From: Marinobacter sp. F4216 | Lineage (GTDB): Bacteria > Pseudomonadota > Gammaproteobacteria > Pseudomonadales > Oleiphilaceae | NCBI RefSeq assembly: GCF_019931195.1 | Contig: NZ_JAIOUO010000003.1 | Location: 186,001-250,000 of the forward strand | Direction: 5' to 3' | DNA length: 64,000 nt | Shown: positions 63,955-64,000 of the stretch, piece by piece | Layout of the letters: each line of letters opens with the position of its first letter | Numbering within the stretch: the stretch's first letter is position 1 | Notes under the pieces: model-generated | The model's database searches: none | Told to the model about the DNA's origin: nothing | Seen by the model: the letters and a program-made list of their open reading frames with translations, nothing else | Translations under genes and position numbers: made by a program

Positions 63955-64000
63955 GGTCTTCCCCGACAAGATAATCCACCAATCTCTTGGCAAGGACTTT

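Overview
The window looks like a chromosomal segment of a marine gammaproteobacterium, most like Marinobacter. This rests on gene content (GroESL with FxsA, GspN/C/D, an MvaT-type H-NS analogue, Fe-SOD, DUF6160, AmpG-like MFS, YajQ), moderately GC-rich coding sequence, and GGAG-type ribosome binding sites. The species call is inference from protein resemblance only; no database was searched. No prophage, insertion sequence, CRISPR array or recognisable defence system was found.

Layout. (1) 1-20.6 kb is an accessory catabolic or transport region. It holds a VOC-family protein cut by the left edge, a cupin dioxygenase-like gene divergent from an AraC-type regulator, two tandem DUF3604 hydrolase-like proteins with a PpiC-type isomerase and a HupE/UreJ membrane protein, a DUF1302/DUF1329/YCF48-like/RND(MMPL) set typical of hydrophobic-substrate degraders, a periplasmic carboxypeptidase-regulatory/cytochrome c/Vgb-propeller fusion, and an SDR plus MDR pair. 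Three or four promoters in this region carry a similar two-half-site element (GGCGCC-like half-sites 21 bp apart), which suggests one regulon under the AraC-type protein at 2083. (2) 21-27 kb: initiator tRNA, thiolase divergent from a FabG4-like reductase, a Val-Asp-Val tRNA operon, and three hypothetical genes. (3) 27-49.9 kb is mostly housekeeping: purEK, sodB, a GGDEF/EAL protein, LemA with an M48 protease, gspNCD, groESL behind a sigma-32-like promoter, fxsA, an SDR, an alkyltransferase-like protein, an AmpG-like MFS with no ordinary start codon, yajQ, a response regulator, argG and sbcB. (4) 45.3-45.9 kb holds two paralogous, apparently untranslated transcription units made of repeated two-tier hairpins with a conserved 12-nt loop. 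Each has a matching promoter and an intrinsic terminator. (5) 49.9-52.8 kb: DUF6160, mvaT and a DHH phosphoesterase. (6) 53-64 kb: a surface polysaccharide locus, all on the minus strand (UDP-sugar dehydrogenase, beta-CASP metallo-hydrolase, 4,6-dehydratase, aminotransferase, acetyltransferase, initiating phosphoglycosyltransferase, two GT4 enzymes, a Wzy-like polymerase), becoming visibly AT-rich toward the right edge.

How the genes work together (inference). Region 1 reads as outer-membrane passage (DUF1302), periplasmic handling (DUF1329, YCF48-like, DUF3604), inner-membrane RND transport, and cytoplasmic oxidoreductases for a hydrophobic or cyclic compound whose identity the sequence does not reveal. 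Region 6 reads as synthesis of a diacetamido-sugar-primed, Wzy-polymerised glycan. The most novel items are the hairpin RNA family (45348-45884) and the shared operator-like element (1938, 3308, 9204, 18599).
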